NCBI GenBank assembly: GCA_013398015.1
Contig: VZRR01007616.1
Location: 124,327 to 188,326, forward strand
Direction: 5' to 3'
DNA from: Oreocharis arfaki
Lineage: Eukaryota > Chordata > Aves > Passeriformes > Paramythiidae
Length of the DNA stretch: 64,000 nucleotides
Positions 14,001-27,300 of the stretch are shown here, in pieces. The notes under the pieces are model-generated. The model did no database searches. It had not been told where the DNA came from and saw nothing but the letters and a program-made list of their open reading frames with translations. The stretch's first letter is position 1. Each line of letters starts with the position of its first letter. Made by a program: the position numbers and the translations under genes.

Positions 14001-17000
14001 AGATTAATAAAAGGAAATGTCAAAAAAAGGACTGTTTATGTTATAAGAAGAAAAATACTCATTTCAATATACATTCCTTTCCTGGGTGTAATTCAGCATT
14101 ATGAATTTAAAAGTTGAGGTTCTAAATCTTGCAAATCTTTTTTAACTTGCTCAGTTAAAAAGACAGGTATCTCTATGGGTTCCACAGGCTCAGGTTAAGT
14201 CTTTCCTGTAAGTCGAACAAGACTTGAACTAGTCTGAAATAATGGTTCAGAAACTTCATCTTTCTCTACTGCTTCTAAATTATATCTTCTCGTTTGTTTT
14301 TATAGAAGACAGATGGAGTTCTTAAAGAGCAACCCAAATTTGTGTGGCAATTACTACAGAAATTCCAAGAAAAGCTCCAAACATTTGCACTAAAAATAGC
14401 AAGAAATCTTGAATTTCTCTCATGTTTTAAGCAGCAGACCTGCTGCTAGAGAAACTCATGCCAAAGCTAAGTATCAGAAGTTTCTTGACTGCCCTTTTAC
14501 TATCTTCTGGAAGATTTTCTCTATTGTAGTAACCCAGTTTGGGCTCACCTAAGGTGAAGAGACAGATCTATAAACTGAACTAAGGGTGTAAAAAAAAAGT
14601 AAAGAAGTAGACGTGAGGGATCCTGTTACGAGCAGACCACACAGACAGTCATTTAAAAGTTATAAGATCACTGTCAGTAAGCCAAGAGGAAAACAGGACT
14701 GGTTGAGAGATACACTTGCCTGGTGGGAGAGGCTTGGTTTCCAATCTCAGAGTACCGATTTTATGTTAAAGAGCTCTCAGGGGGAAAAAAAAAAAAAAAG
14801 CTAAAGAAAAAAAATCTTATTCACGACTTTCCTTGGCCTCTTAGCCAGAACATCCTCATATGGGAACCACTCTGTTGAGATTTTTACAGCAGCAGAGATC
14901 TTCTGAGTGTTTGCCTATTCAGATTCCCCAATCACCTCAACAAGACTTATTGCTAAGAAAATACGTGGTCTGTGCAACAGCAGTGTTTCTTTTTTTTTAT
15001 GAGTGCTGCTCCTAGGATGGCAGGATTGTGGGGGTTTTTGTATGGTGCTGGTTTTTCGTTTGAGTTTTAAAACAGGACTGATCAAATGTTTTAGAATGCT
15101 AATGTTTTTGGCTTCCCAGACTTCTTTCCCTGTCAATGCAGCAATAGCAATATTTGTTCTTCAGCTTAAAACACACAATACCAGATGTCCATCTAAACTG
15201 CAATTAATGGGGCTTGGTTAATGATTATGTAGAACAAAAAATCTTCTGGAGGGAAAAAAGGGAAGGAATGAAAAAAAATACAGTGGAAAGCAAGTGGAAA
15301 TGGAAACAATCAGGTAAGAAAGGGAAACGGGAACAAGACGATACAGAAGGGTAAACTGAACAAACTGTAGCGTAATTGTAGGAGAGTTTATAAGACTGAT
15401 CAGGTATCCAAGAACAGCAGCAGGTTATCCACATTCACTAAAGACAAGTCCACCACAAGTTGTATTTAGTAGGCAACCTAAAGGCATTAAGTTAAAATTG
15501 GACTTCAGTTATCTTGACAGCTGCAAAATGGAATAAACTATTCAAAAAATCAGTTTCAAAAGAATCAAAATTTTGAATCTAAAGCACAGCAATTTTCTAA
15601 TTGTGTGTGAACTGAAAGAAGTTAAAATCCTACCATGTTTTTGAGATACAATTAATGCAAAGATTTACAAAGATTTGTTTCTTGAATCGTAACCGTCAGC
15701 AACAATTTCTTTTAATGCACCTAAACATTTTTTATTAACGGTACATTCCCATCCACTGAATCCATATAAGTCAAACTATAACTGTAGTAAACTGTGCATA
15801 AATGACAATTTGATAGTTACAATGTGTCATTACTTGATTTTGATTTCTGGATAATACACTAACGAAATGATTCCTGAATGCTTACAACAAAGACAAAACC
15901 ATAAAGATAATGAGCATGTACTGGTAAAATGCAGAATGAGATGATAGTGTATATATATCCTGAATGCTTTAGGAAATGCAATAAGGAACTTGACTGAAGG
16001 AAAATTACCTGAAACACAACCATGTATTTTCCTATAATTAATAGACAAAATGAAGGGTAACAAATGGTTTTCTTCTTAGAGTACCTTTTGTGAGAGATCT
16101 CAATCACTAAACCTAATCAAAGCTTCTATAAAAACTGAAAGGATTAATATAGATTAAATGGGACAAATTGGGAATCCTGGGACACAGAAGACTGACTTTC
16201 TAATGTCACATGCCAGAAGGCTGTTCCAAATTACTGTTCTATTCTAAGGATGGAAGCCAACGCTTTTCAATCCCAGGCTTTTTTAGGCATACCAATAATT
16301 ATCCTCAGTCTCTCTTCCTGCTTCACTACAGACTAGGAAAAAAAGTAAAAAACTGCTTGCGTTGTGGATTACTGTCCTCAAAAATCTCAAAATAGGAAAA
16401 TTAAATCAGTTTGCCAGTGACTCTATAGTCTTGCAAAACACTTCTAACTACGTGTTTGCTGCTTATTTTATGTCAAGACATGGTCCCCCTTTCCCTCATT
16501 GTGATTTGGATACATACCCTGCTAAGCCCTACTGGGTTATGCACCTTGTGCTGGAACACTGAAGCTACTATGTGTCTTCCCAGAACACATAAAAGCCATC
16601 ATTCAGACATAAGAAAAAAAAAAAAAGGCAGTGGATTGGCTCCCCATTCTTTAAATACTCCCCACCCACTAGAGAATTCAAGCAAAAATCTGTCCCACAG
16701 TGCACATTCCATCCTACTGGTATTCCCAGAATAGAAATGTTTAAATTGTTTGGCACAGTGCATCACCAGGAATAAATACATCAAGCCAACCAGAGCTTCA
16801 TCATTAGGTATTAAGACCTACTATTTTTGGGATACTCTGACATTTTGTCACAGTATCAATACAATTACATTTACAATTGCTTTGAGTGCTACTGGGAAAT
16901 GGTCCTGAAGCATGAACAACTTCTCACACATTCTGCAAGTTTCCTATTTTGAGCAACACACGAGTCATTAAAACCTAACAAACAAGAGGCGTCCTTTACC

Positions 17001-19780
17001 AAATAAACATTTCCTCATCTTTTTCTAATGCGATAGTACATGGCAACATTCTTCTTACTCTACTTCCAGAGGAAGATTTTCTCATGGCCAAAATGTTTCT
17101 TTTATTACAGATTCAGCATGTTAAATCATCAGAAGATTTGGAAAAGATTTGCAAACAACTTTCAGCTGTATAGAAAATCTGCTGCAAAGTGCTTTCTATC
17201 TAGTTCTATGAAAGCCGCAAAACGAATGAACAAAATCACCTCCAACAACTTCTTGATCAATGTTTATCATTACTGAGGTTTTGCCAAAGAAAATGGCAAA
17301 GGTTTCCTACAGGGGTCCATTATGCATTACAGAGAATTCACAGCTGGAAGTCAAGCACAAACTCCTCCTGAGAGAAATCTTGTGTTCTAAATAAGATTAT
17401 ATTTTGGCAATCTGCAATTACCTTTAAAAAAAAAAAGTTTTGATGGTGAAATACGCTGCAAATGTAACACAGAAAAAAGCAAATTCCTTGCCTTTTGCTC
17501 ATATTTATTTAGATGTAGGTCAGATCTGTAGAATTGAAACCAATACAGTGAGAATGGGGATGAAAAATCATAAAATTCCTCTAATACAGAGGACAACAAT
17601 GAAGGAGCATGTGATAAACTAAAACTATTTTTGTAACAAAAAGACAGATCGCTAGAACAGAGACGGACAATAATGAAAGACAAGGCAGATACTCCAGATG
17701 CCCAGATGATGTCAAAATAGATGCCTGTAATGACAACAGCTATAGTACAAGAACTTGACATCTGTACTAATAATTTGCATTAACTTTCTTTATCCTTGCA
17801 GGAATGCAACCTCACAATTCTTTAGAAGCATCTACATTAGTAACACTAGCAGCATTTGGTTGAGGGATTGTGGCAAATGGGCAGGAGGAAGCTGTGAGTA
17901 ACCACAATGTAACTTACCATAGCTTTTGTAGTGCAGCCAAAGCAGCAGAGAAAGACAGCATAATATGCAGTTGTCAAGAAATGTAAACACAGCCCACAAA
18001 AATATAAGTACATTATTTAATCTTCTGATCGAATATTTAGCTTTCATCCATCTTTGAAAAAGAAAAGGTAAGGACATGGGTGAAGAGCAAACCAATCCCA
18101 GCTGCAAGCGGAAATCATGTACAAGACCATATCCTACAGTGACAAAGCAAGGGAAAGCACACACATATGGCTTTACCCTTTATTAAACTAATCATGACTG
18201 ATATCAAAGTTAAAATGCCCTAACACAAGGAAAACATGTTTTGAGATAGTGCCCAGCTATCCCAAGGGTTTGCAGGTGCTCATCAGGTCTGCATGAGAGG
18301 ACGAGCAGACAGGCCAAGACAGCACAAGTGTGTTTGAAAGGTCCAGAAAAGCACAGCTATATAGACTACAGTCCTACCCTTCCACAAGTGCTCCAGGAAG
18401 GCTCTTGGGCTCACACAGTGAGAACAGAATCCACTTCCTCTTTCAGTTTCATTTATTATGCAGGCTACAAGCAGAATTTTACCTGTAAACAAGAGAATCT
18501 TTCCAAATGCATCCCAGCCTGTATCAAGGACCATTGTCATTCAGCTGCCCTTGTTTAGTTGGGCAACTATGACTTATCATTTTAAAGACAAAATCACTAC
18601 AGGCAAATTCAATACTTTAAAGCAAATTCACTGCAGCATGCCTTTTAAAGATAATTAAAAATCTTTGCTACAGACACAAAACTATGATACTTTGCCTTAA
18701 AGTATGACAGAAAATGGTTAGAGACAACATAGTTTAGCGCAAGCCCATTAGGACTAGTCGAATCTTACGAACTTTCATTCCCATGTTGAGTGTAATATTA
18801 TCATTAACTGATCCCACTAACTGAATTGACCCAACAGCTTAAAACAAAACACAAAAAATACATTAATTGACCACCCACATCCCCCAGAAGCCACTCTGTG
18901 GGGAAAAAAAAGAAACACTTCCCCAGACTGTTCCTTAACCATGCCATCCTTTCTTACTATATTTTTCTTATACTTTTGAGTGAGATGGAGCATAAATAAA
19001 CAACATTTGTAGGTTTTCTCATATATCTTCTTCTGGCAGTGGTTACAGTGTACATAACAGGGAAGAGTCTTGGAAAAAAGCTCTTGGCAGTTTTGGGGGG
19101 TTATTTTCTGCTTGCAGAGCCACATTTCCAGGTGTACTATACAACTTCATTGATAGTGGTTGGCTCAGAATTCTAGTGGGCTTGTTTATTTGTTTACCAT
19201 CCCCAGTTACAGATTCGCTTTGGGGTAACTTTCACTTTGTTAAGAAACTTTCACTGATTTCTCTTTCTATTCTGCTTGTCAGTACCCCAAACCACTCACT
19301 CACTACCTAGAGATTTTTGATTCCCTCAGTTGAAAGGAAAACCTTTCATTATAAAAGGATTAGAAGAAAAAGCCAAGTTTCTAGTAGCTGAGCTCTCTTT
19401 ATTATCTTCTCTACAATTCCAAAATAAGCTTCCAGACAGCTGTCAAGACAGTTGTTTTCCTTCAGACTGGAGCCCAAAATGGTGGCTAACCTCAAGCTTG
19501 TGGACTGGCATTACACGGCTCTTGCCACAACACTCGGTCATTCGTGAAGAGCCCATCAGCATAAATTAGCAAGGATCTGCTCTGCGTGAACTGCATAACT
19601 AGAAATACAATATAATGTAACATTATGTTACTTGCTTTCTAAATGAAATTATGTACTCCTAGTTAAAATAATTCTGTTAGCAATACTTTCTCTAGGTGTA
19701 GCAGGGACCTGCACAGATACCAGAAAAATGCTAACAAGAAAATATGTATGTACATACTATATACACATTTACTTAAATAC

Positions 19781-19818
19781 ACACACGCATATATATATAC
19801 ATATATAAATATATATGA
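19781..19818. repeat. CA/TA dinucleotide tract
   Basis: A short CA run merges into an imperfect TA run with a few interruptions. Confidence 0.75.
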
Positions 19819-22713
19819 AAGCACTTTATTATCTCACAAATCCTACCCAAACCTTTAAATTACTTATGGGGGTAAATATTACTTGAGTTCAAGAGTATTG
19901 GTCACAGGGCACATGATTTCCCTGTTTATAGCAGTCGCCTAGATGCTAGCACAGATATTGCATTGTACTGAAACCAACAAAAAGGCATATTCACAGATAC
20001 AGCTTATTGCCTTTTGTCAGACAGAGTAAGGCAACAGCAAAGGAATTATTTATCATTCTGCCGGGGTGGGGGGGAATCTAAAAATAACTACTGTATTTTG
20101 CTACACTTAGTCAGCTAGTTTTTTAGCAACCTGATCATATCCAATAAATTATAACTCTTGTAGAAGAATATCAATGATGAAAAAAACAGTTAATTTTAAT
20201 GTAATAACCACTAAAAATAATCTTATCTAATAAATACCGGAGGTATTATTCAGCACGTTCACTTATTTCAAAGTATACTGATTATAAAGGACACTAATTC
20301 AGCTACCAAACTCCATAGCACATCAGCTTGTACAAGTCTAGATGATCTGCATGCAATAGATACTCACTTTCTTCTATATACAATCAGCTGTGCAAAAGAG
20401 ATAATTATGTGGTATCCCAGCCCACTCATATTAGAGCTCCTCTTTCTGGTGAAATATACTCCTAAGGTACAAATGGGTTCCCACCCTTATCACATCAGGA
20501 GTACACACTAAATCACATATTTTAACAGATACTGTTTAAGAATAGGTGCAAGCATAGGACTTCCTGCTGAAGAAGTAACCCACCAAACATCTTCTGGGAA
20601 CCTTAATCAGTGGTCCTCTTTAAGGAGACGATCACTTTAGGCAAAACTTCCTTGTCTTGGCACGTGTCAGAGGTCAATCAAAGGCACCATTCCAGGTTTT
20701 AGTAAAACAGAAGACCTTTGACTTCAAAGTGACTGCTCAACAGAGTACCTGCAAGGAATACAGTCACTTGCTGCAGCTCTCTTTAGCACAGTCTAGGAGG
20801 GAAAGGGATGGTTCAATTTATATGGAATGAGGCTGGAAAAATGCAAATAACCCCTAGTTAGAAGGAACAGTCAGAGGCATCCCATCTCTGCCTGTGAAAA
20901 GTTCCCCATAATTGGTACGGGCATGGGGACAGCACTGAATTTCTACACCAGCAGTAGGCTCTGTGGGATCATCCCTCAGGCGAGAGAGATTCCCTCCTGG
21001 CTACTCTTATTTCTGGGTGCTTATAGCAGCCCAGCTGCTGTGAAGCGTCACAGCAAATTAACATGATAAGAAAAATCCCCCCACTCTTGATGTTCGATGT
21101 GGACTGCAGCTCTATTACTCGGAATGGCAGGTATAAAGCTATTTGTATCTACACCTGAAGAGAAGTGAATTCCAGATAGTGGAATTCCAGTATCAAAAAA
21201 GCTTGGTAGCAACAAATTTAGACTGAACAATATGAAAAGAAAAAAGAAAAAGCAGAAACATTCACATAAATTTTAAGTTGCATGGGTCTTTTGTCCAAAA
21301 TTATACTCAGTCACTGTTGGGATCTGTTGCCCAAGAATACTTAGGCATCTAAGACATCCATCTAACTCTAACAGCTGCCAGGCATTTATTTCCTGTCATC
21401 CTAGCAAAAATAAAACACAGGTTTATTATAAATTTCTTTTTTCCCTGTAGTTACTTATTAGGCTTGTCATCACTTTCCCTCAACACCTTCATGGTCTTTT
21501 AGTCCTGTGTTATCACCACCTCCAAAGTAAGTGCTCACAGAAAATAAAGTTGGAAAGAACTTTGAAAGGTTATTCTGTTAGTCTTCTTCCAGGATTTCTT
21601 GGGTACTTCTTCATTGTTTCCTCAATCTCTGACTGAAACACCTTCTTCAAAGTCCCAAATCAATCAGTACAAGTTCAGAAGGAAAAGACCACATATGGAA
21701 ATCTAAATGTCCAGGTTCCCATATATGTTGTACAGTGCACAGCCAGGTCATTTTCCTTAGCCTTCACTGTAACAAAGTTAGATTGTTAACAAATTTGGGT
21801 ACTTATCTTCACTGTATTAAACAAATCAGAGTAGTATTCCATAAAACACACCTTGTTCCTAACCTCACAGGAAAGCTTTTATGTTTATGTGCTTTAATAG
21901 TCCTAAGTTAACGTAATTTACACTATCCTGCTAGGTGCTTCTGTATTATTTTATTAGACTAATAGATATTAATGACACACTGCCTCCCTGACATAATACC
22001 CAGATGCTAGGGAATCCCATTAGCAGATTTTGTAAATCTGACTGCCTCTGAGCCAGATACTAGCAACAGGAAACACAAATAAACACAGTTAAGCAACTGT
22101 GAATGCGACGTGCTTTTACATTTCAGGAGTAAATGCAGAGCAAACAGATTTTCTCGTATCCAAGAGAAGATCAGTTACTGAGTTTACTAAATCACCTCCA
22201 CATTTCTGTGTGTTTAACTGTAACAGCGTTTTTTCTTCTTACCAGATGATCATGGTCAATTTATTTTATTTTTGCTTATTATGTAACAGTAACAACTAAT
22301 TAGCCCGTGCTGGATGAGGTATTTATGACTCTAATACAAGGATACAGTGTAGAGAAATACAGGCGTGGTAGGACAGGAGAGACTTTGAGAAGCAGAGATG
22401 TAAGACTGGACGATAATATACTATACAGGCTTGGGATGGTAGTAGAGAGAACTTCTCCTCAACCGTGTATTAGTATCCTGCTTGTTAAAACATATAACAA
22501 AGTTTAATTAGTCAGCAAGAAGCCTAGCTTATCAAACTCTTTCTAGATAATATTCAGTGACAGTTACACATAACCCACTCAATAGCATATAGCTATGCAT
22601 AACAGTTCCATTGATCTCCTTACTTACAGATCCTCTGACTGTATCTTCTTTGCTCACGGCTGAGCAATACCTTACTACCAAGAATGGCTCAGCTTAAGTC
22701 AATAAGCTAAAAG

Positions 22714-22741
22714 ATGTACAACTCAAGTTGTACAACTCAAG
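22714..22741. repeat. 14-bp tandem duplication
   Basis: TGTACAACTCAAG is repeated back to back with a 14-base period. It is a small local duplication with no obvious functional context. Confidence 0.8.
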
Positions 22742-22946
22742 TGCTAAAGGATAACAAATGGATGCTTTCAGATACTCTAGAATCTTAATTGGACTGGAAA
22801 ACACAGTAATTAATTTGGCTCAAGAAATATAAAGAAGTACTAGACCACTAGGTGAGCAAAAATTGTATTACCTAAATCCTATCAGTTTTATTGCCTATTC
22901 ACTTACTGACCAAACCATCTCTGCTATGCAGTACTTTCCATATTTT

Positions 22947-23960
22947 CATAGAACCACAAAATTATTTGGCTTGGAAGGGACCTTAAAGCTCATCTCATTC
23001 CAACCCTACGTCATGGGCATGGACACCTTCCACTAGACCAGGTTACTCAGAGGCCTGTTCAACCTGGCCTCGGACACTTCCAGGGATGGCGCAGCCACAG
23101 CTCCTCTGGACAACCTGTTTCAGCATCTAATCACCCTTGTGATGAAAAATTTCTTCCTTATGTCCAACCTAAATCCTCTTTTCAGTTAAAAAACATTGCC
23201 CCTTGTCCTGTCAATAGAAACCCTGGGGGAAACAAAAAGAAAAAAAAAAAAGAGGGGTTAAAAATAAAAAAAAAGTCTTTCTCCATCTTTCTTACAAACC
23301 CCCTTGATATATATCAAAAAGATGAACAATCTCAACTCTTTTAGCCTTTCCTCATAGGAGAGGTGCTCCAGCCTGCTAATCATCTTTGTGGCCCTCCTAT
23401 GGACCTGCTCCAACAGATCCCTGTCTTGCTTGTGTTTGGAATGCTGGAGACAGATGCAGTACCCTCAGGTGGGGTCACACCACAGTGGAGTAGAGGGGCA
23501 GAATTACCTCCCTCAACCTGGTGTCCCACTTCTTTTGATGCAGCCCAGGACACAACTGGCTTCCTGGGTTGCCAGTGCACATTGCCAGGTCACAGCCAAT
23601 TTTTCATCCACCAGAACCCCAAGTCCTTCTGCAGCATTGCTCTCAAACCATTCATCCCCCAGCTTGTGCTGACTAATGGGGATCACCTTACCCAGGTGTA
23701 GGACCTTGCACTGGGCCTTGCTTGACTTCAAGCAGCTTGCAGCACCTCAAGCCTGTCATCACCCCCCCGAACGGCATCCCTTCCTTTTAGTGTATCAACT
23801 AAACCACTCACCTTGGTGTCATCTGCAACTGTGCTGAGAGTGCACTTGATCTTGTTTATTTTGTTGATGTACATACTAAATAGCATCGGTTTCAGTACAA
23901 ACATCACTCATTACTGGTTCTCACTTGTATACTGAACCATTGGCTGTAACTCCTGGGACA
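22947..23960 (-). mobile_element. CR1 LINE, 3' part, minus strand
   Basis: The left edge reads CATAGAACCACAAAATTATT then GGCTTGGAAGGGACC, the reverse complement of the CR1 3' terminus with its tandem-octamer end. The body continues through reverse-complement CR1 3' UTR and C-terminal ORF2 (GGTGTCATCTGCAACTGTGCTGAG and the AGCATCGG block near 23882, quoted in part). An A-rich segment at about 23230-23275 interrupts it. The frames are broken, so the copy is dead. Confidence 0.92.
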
Positions 23961-26539
23961 AGGACGTTGTGGAGGACATTACCACAGAAACAGACAAAAA
24001 ATGAAGCAGCATGCTAAGAGGGGAAGTTTTCACTCAAAAAGACCTACTGTCTGCAGTAAAAAACAACAGAGAACATATTACAAAGTGCTGCTTTTAAAAT
24101 TCTTTCTCTGTTTTTCTGCCCAGCCTCCCAAATTTATTCCACGGTGAAATGTTTTATGTACAACTAGGATGTTGGCAAAATCACGTATGTCTGAAGCTCT
24201 GTAACTAGGTTCAGCAGATCTGCTCAAGGAGTAAATGATTTATCCCGCCTAAAACATGCACTGCAAAGCCTAGATGAAGTGGACCAAATTTATGTCAGAG
24301 AAGAAAGGTTTAAGCCATCTGAATCTGCATTTCACCCTCTTCCCATATTTCCGAGTATATTAAAATATTAATAAAGTGTTAAATTGAGCTTCATTTTTGA
24401 TATGAGCCTACCCCACTGGTATGAAATTTGAACCTCAGAAGGCAAAATTAATTATATCCCACATGCACAAGGATTTACCAGCAGGAGCTAAGGAAGCTAT
24501 ATCTGCAGTAGTGTCACAGCCAATAGCTTCCAAATCATATGACTCTGCTGTGGCTAAATAGCCCATTTTCCTCAGACTGAGGATGTCCTTCCTGCGTGGT
24601 ACATATGTGTAACCAGAGGAAATTAAGAATGGCAAATGCCGGCCAAGTGACAAGAATGACATCTTTATAGTAAATTTCACAGTTCCTCAAAAGCTCTCCC
24701 AAGCGAAACTTCCCCAACTTGGGAACGTAAACAAATAAAATTCTTCTTAGGAGAAACCTAACATGACCAGTTCACAGCAGTAACTAGGAAATCACAATTA
24801 CAGACTCAAATTTTGGTTGCATCCATTACTGGCAAAAAAATTCATAGGCAAGTAGTTCTTCCTAGAGAAGATCTAAACATACAGATATAAAAAACCTAGA
24901 TGAATTTGAGTTGGGAGTAATAAAACTGGGCAGTTCATAAAATAGTGATAAAAGTTTTTTTTAAAAGATGTCATCATACCTTCAGCCTTCAGTGTCCATT
25001 TGTAAGGTAAAACTGAACTGCAGTTCACTGCTACAGGAAATTGTTTATAGGACAATCACTGATTCTACAATGAAGTAAAAAATAATTTCAACATTCATTT
25101 CAACAGTCACATGACAGCATTTAATACTGCAGTCACATGAAAGAAAAGTACTACTTCACTTAAAAAATAAAGACCCCACTCGTAAACCATGCACTTGACT
25201 AATCTCTTCTAAAGAACCAGACTGATGCCACAAATTAAAAAACTTTGAAAAGAATTTGCCTTTGTCATTTATAAATGCTGTGAGGAATCCTTGAGATTCC
25301 AAGGAGAGAAGTTTAGGACGTCTATACCTCTGAAAAATATACCTGCCAGCTAATAAATAACTAGTTCCTGGCAAAGACAACAAAGTCAAGAGAATAACTA
25401 TTACAGCAACCTAATTTAAAAGGAAAACCATATTATCTATGCTCAATTTGAAAATGCTGCACTTTCCGTTTTATAAGTCCTTAACATTATGGGATCTAAC
25501 AAGGGAAAGAACCTTGCTTCCCAACACAAGAATAGAGTCATTGCTCACAATTTTTGCAAATGTAGTAACACAATAAACATTACCACTATTAATATCCATA
25601 CATGTAAATGAACTAAAAGGAAGTAAACACACTGATGGAACAGCTCAAATAGCAAAAAAAATCTACAATTCTTCAGAATGTTGCCTTCCTCCCTAAAGCT
25701 GAATAAAAAGATTCACCCTTCCTTACCCATGTAACATGCTTTCAAAGTGAAGTTAAAAAAATTACTGTATTATGACAGTAAAACACTTGATATCTCCCAT
25801 CATGACTTTGCCAGAGTGTTCTTTCTTACAAATGGCAAATGAGGACGCATACATAGCACTTACTAAACTCTATTCAAAAGCTATTTTTCCCTTCCTGAAT
25901 ACTGTGCTCCTGCTCTTCTTTCAGAGTAATACTTCCACTCTTTCTACCATCAGTGCTAAATACCTATGATCCTAGGCGTACACTCTCTCTGCAGTAACCT
26001 GCAAAACCATTTGAATTCCATAGGAGTAGAAAAAGGTTCTCTCAGAAGTTAAATTACTTCAGACTCAACAATTTTGATTTCACCTTTGCTTTGTGGTTTG
26101 TCTTCCCTCCCTAAAGGCTTTCTTATTTTTTTCATTTCCCTTTTTCAAAGGAAGCCAAGCCATCTTTCCTTTAGTCAGATCAAGGTTCAGACCACAGCAG
26201 TGAATTAAAAACCAGATTTTTCCAAGGTGTAAACATGTCACACAGTGTGCCTGTGGCACCGAGCAAAGGCTGCTTTACCGAGCCACATTTACCCTTTTGT
26301 GTAACTCGGCTCATTGCTGGAGGCCTTCAGGGCTCTCGGAGCAGCAGACTTGTTCTAAGGGGGGTTGCTCATTCTGCACGTTTGTTTTGCCATGGAAATC
26401 TCGCGCACACTGGAAGAGGAAATCGGCTTTGTAGCGACACCTTCAAACAGGCTAAGCAGCTTTGCAAATCCCGTGTCCCCCATCGCAAATACATCGCCTT
26501 CCAAGGAGCAATTAAAGCAGAGCCCAAACACCCAGATGA
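23961..26539. other. AT-rich non-coding stretch, no gene confirmed
   Basis: No recognised protein or repeat. One minus-strand frame (25156-25329) begins after a good acceptor-like TTTTTCAG and ends at a stop. It is reported as a low-confidence finding only. Confidence 0.55.
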
Positions 26540-26725
26540 AGTTCTGCCCCCGGTGACCTTCCCGCGGCGCCGGCTGGCAGGACCAGCGGGGAGCTCCCGC
26601 TGCACGCGCCCCAAACACCAGCAGCCCACAGGTACCACATCTCAGCGGGCTCCGCCCCCGCACACCGCTCCGGGCACCCCACGGCCCCGCACAACGCTTC
26701 AGGCATCCCACAGTCGACTCGACTC

Positions 26726-26780
26726 GGCTCGGCTCGGCTCGGCTCGGCTCGGCTCGGCTCGGCTCGGCTCGGCTCGGCTC
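26726..26780. repeat. (GGCTC)11 pentanucleotide repeat
   Basis: Eleven perfect GGCTC units, preceded by two GACTC units and followed by GGCCC variants to about 26800. The repeat is translated in frame as a five-residue motif on either strand, which explains part of the long open frames here. Confidence 0.93.
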
Positions 26781-27141
26781 GGCCCGGCTCGGCCCGGCCC
26801 GTGCACCTGCCGCCCGGCCTCTCTCTGCCCCAGAACGCGGACAAAGCGGCTACAACGCACCTGCTCCCGCGGCGGGGGCGGCGGCGGAAGCTCCAGGTCT
26901 GCCCGCCCCCATCTCTGCGCCCACCGGCTCTTTCCCTGAACCGATCGTCCTGCTCGGTCCAGGCCGGGTGAAGTGTTCCGGCGTCCCGGGGTCTACCTCC
27001 GACACGGGGGACCCTGCGCCCACCGCGCCCCCACATTCGCCAAGGGAAACAAACTCCATCTGCCTCTGGCCGCCGCCGCCCGCCGGGCGGATCCGCGCTG
27101 TAAACAGGCCGGAGGGCAGTACAGGCGCCGGCGGCCCCCGC

Positions 27142-27239
27142 NNNNNNNNNNNNNNNNNNNNNNNNNNNNNNNNNNNNNNNNNNNNNNNNNNNNNNNNNNN
27201 NNNNNNNNNNNNNNNNNNNNNNNNNNNNNNNNNNNNNNN
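27142..27239. other. Assembly gap (98 N)
   Basis: A run of N inside the CpG island. The right flank is an extreme C-rich stretch, a common cause of sequencing drop-out. A first exon could be hidden here. Confidence 0.98.
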
Positions 27240-27300
27240 CCAGCCCCCCCCCGCCGCGGCCAGCCCCACCCCCCCCCGCCCCCCCCGCCCCCCCCCCCGT
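27240..27300 (-). repeat. C-run tract, G-quadruplex-prone on the minus strand
   Basis: Several consecutive runs of seven or more C are separated by one or two bases. On the minus strand these are G runs that fit the canonical quadruplex pattern many times over. The tract directly borders the gap. Confidence 0.75.

Larger units (their letters stand above)
9241..22946. other. AT-rich non-coding stretch, no gene seen
   Basis: About 13.7 kb with no exon that I can tie to a known protein. It holds small AT dinucleotide tracts (near 11036-11068 and 19781-19818) and short A runs. Two minus-strand frames near 17.4-18.5 kb are hydrophobic and one has splice-like edges. They are discussed as findings, not called as genes. 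Confidence 0.55.

Noticed and set aside
18283..18540. Minus-strand frame with GKILLVA, slightly like the SLC44 family
   Set aside because: Only about six residues agree and the following sequence is not membrane-like, so it is not an SLC44A5 exon.
26235..26939. 234-codon plus-strand open frame in the CpG island
   Set aside because: Its second half is the translated GGCTC repeat and GC-rich island sequence. There is no known domain and no codon signature. It is open because stops are rare at this composition.
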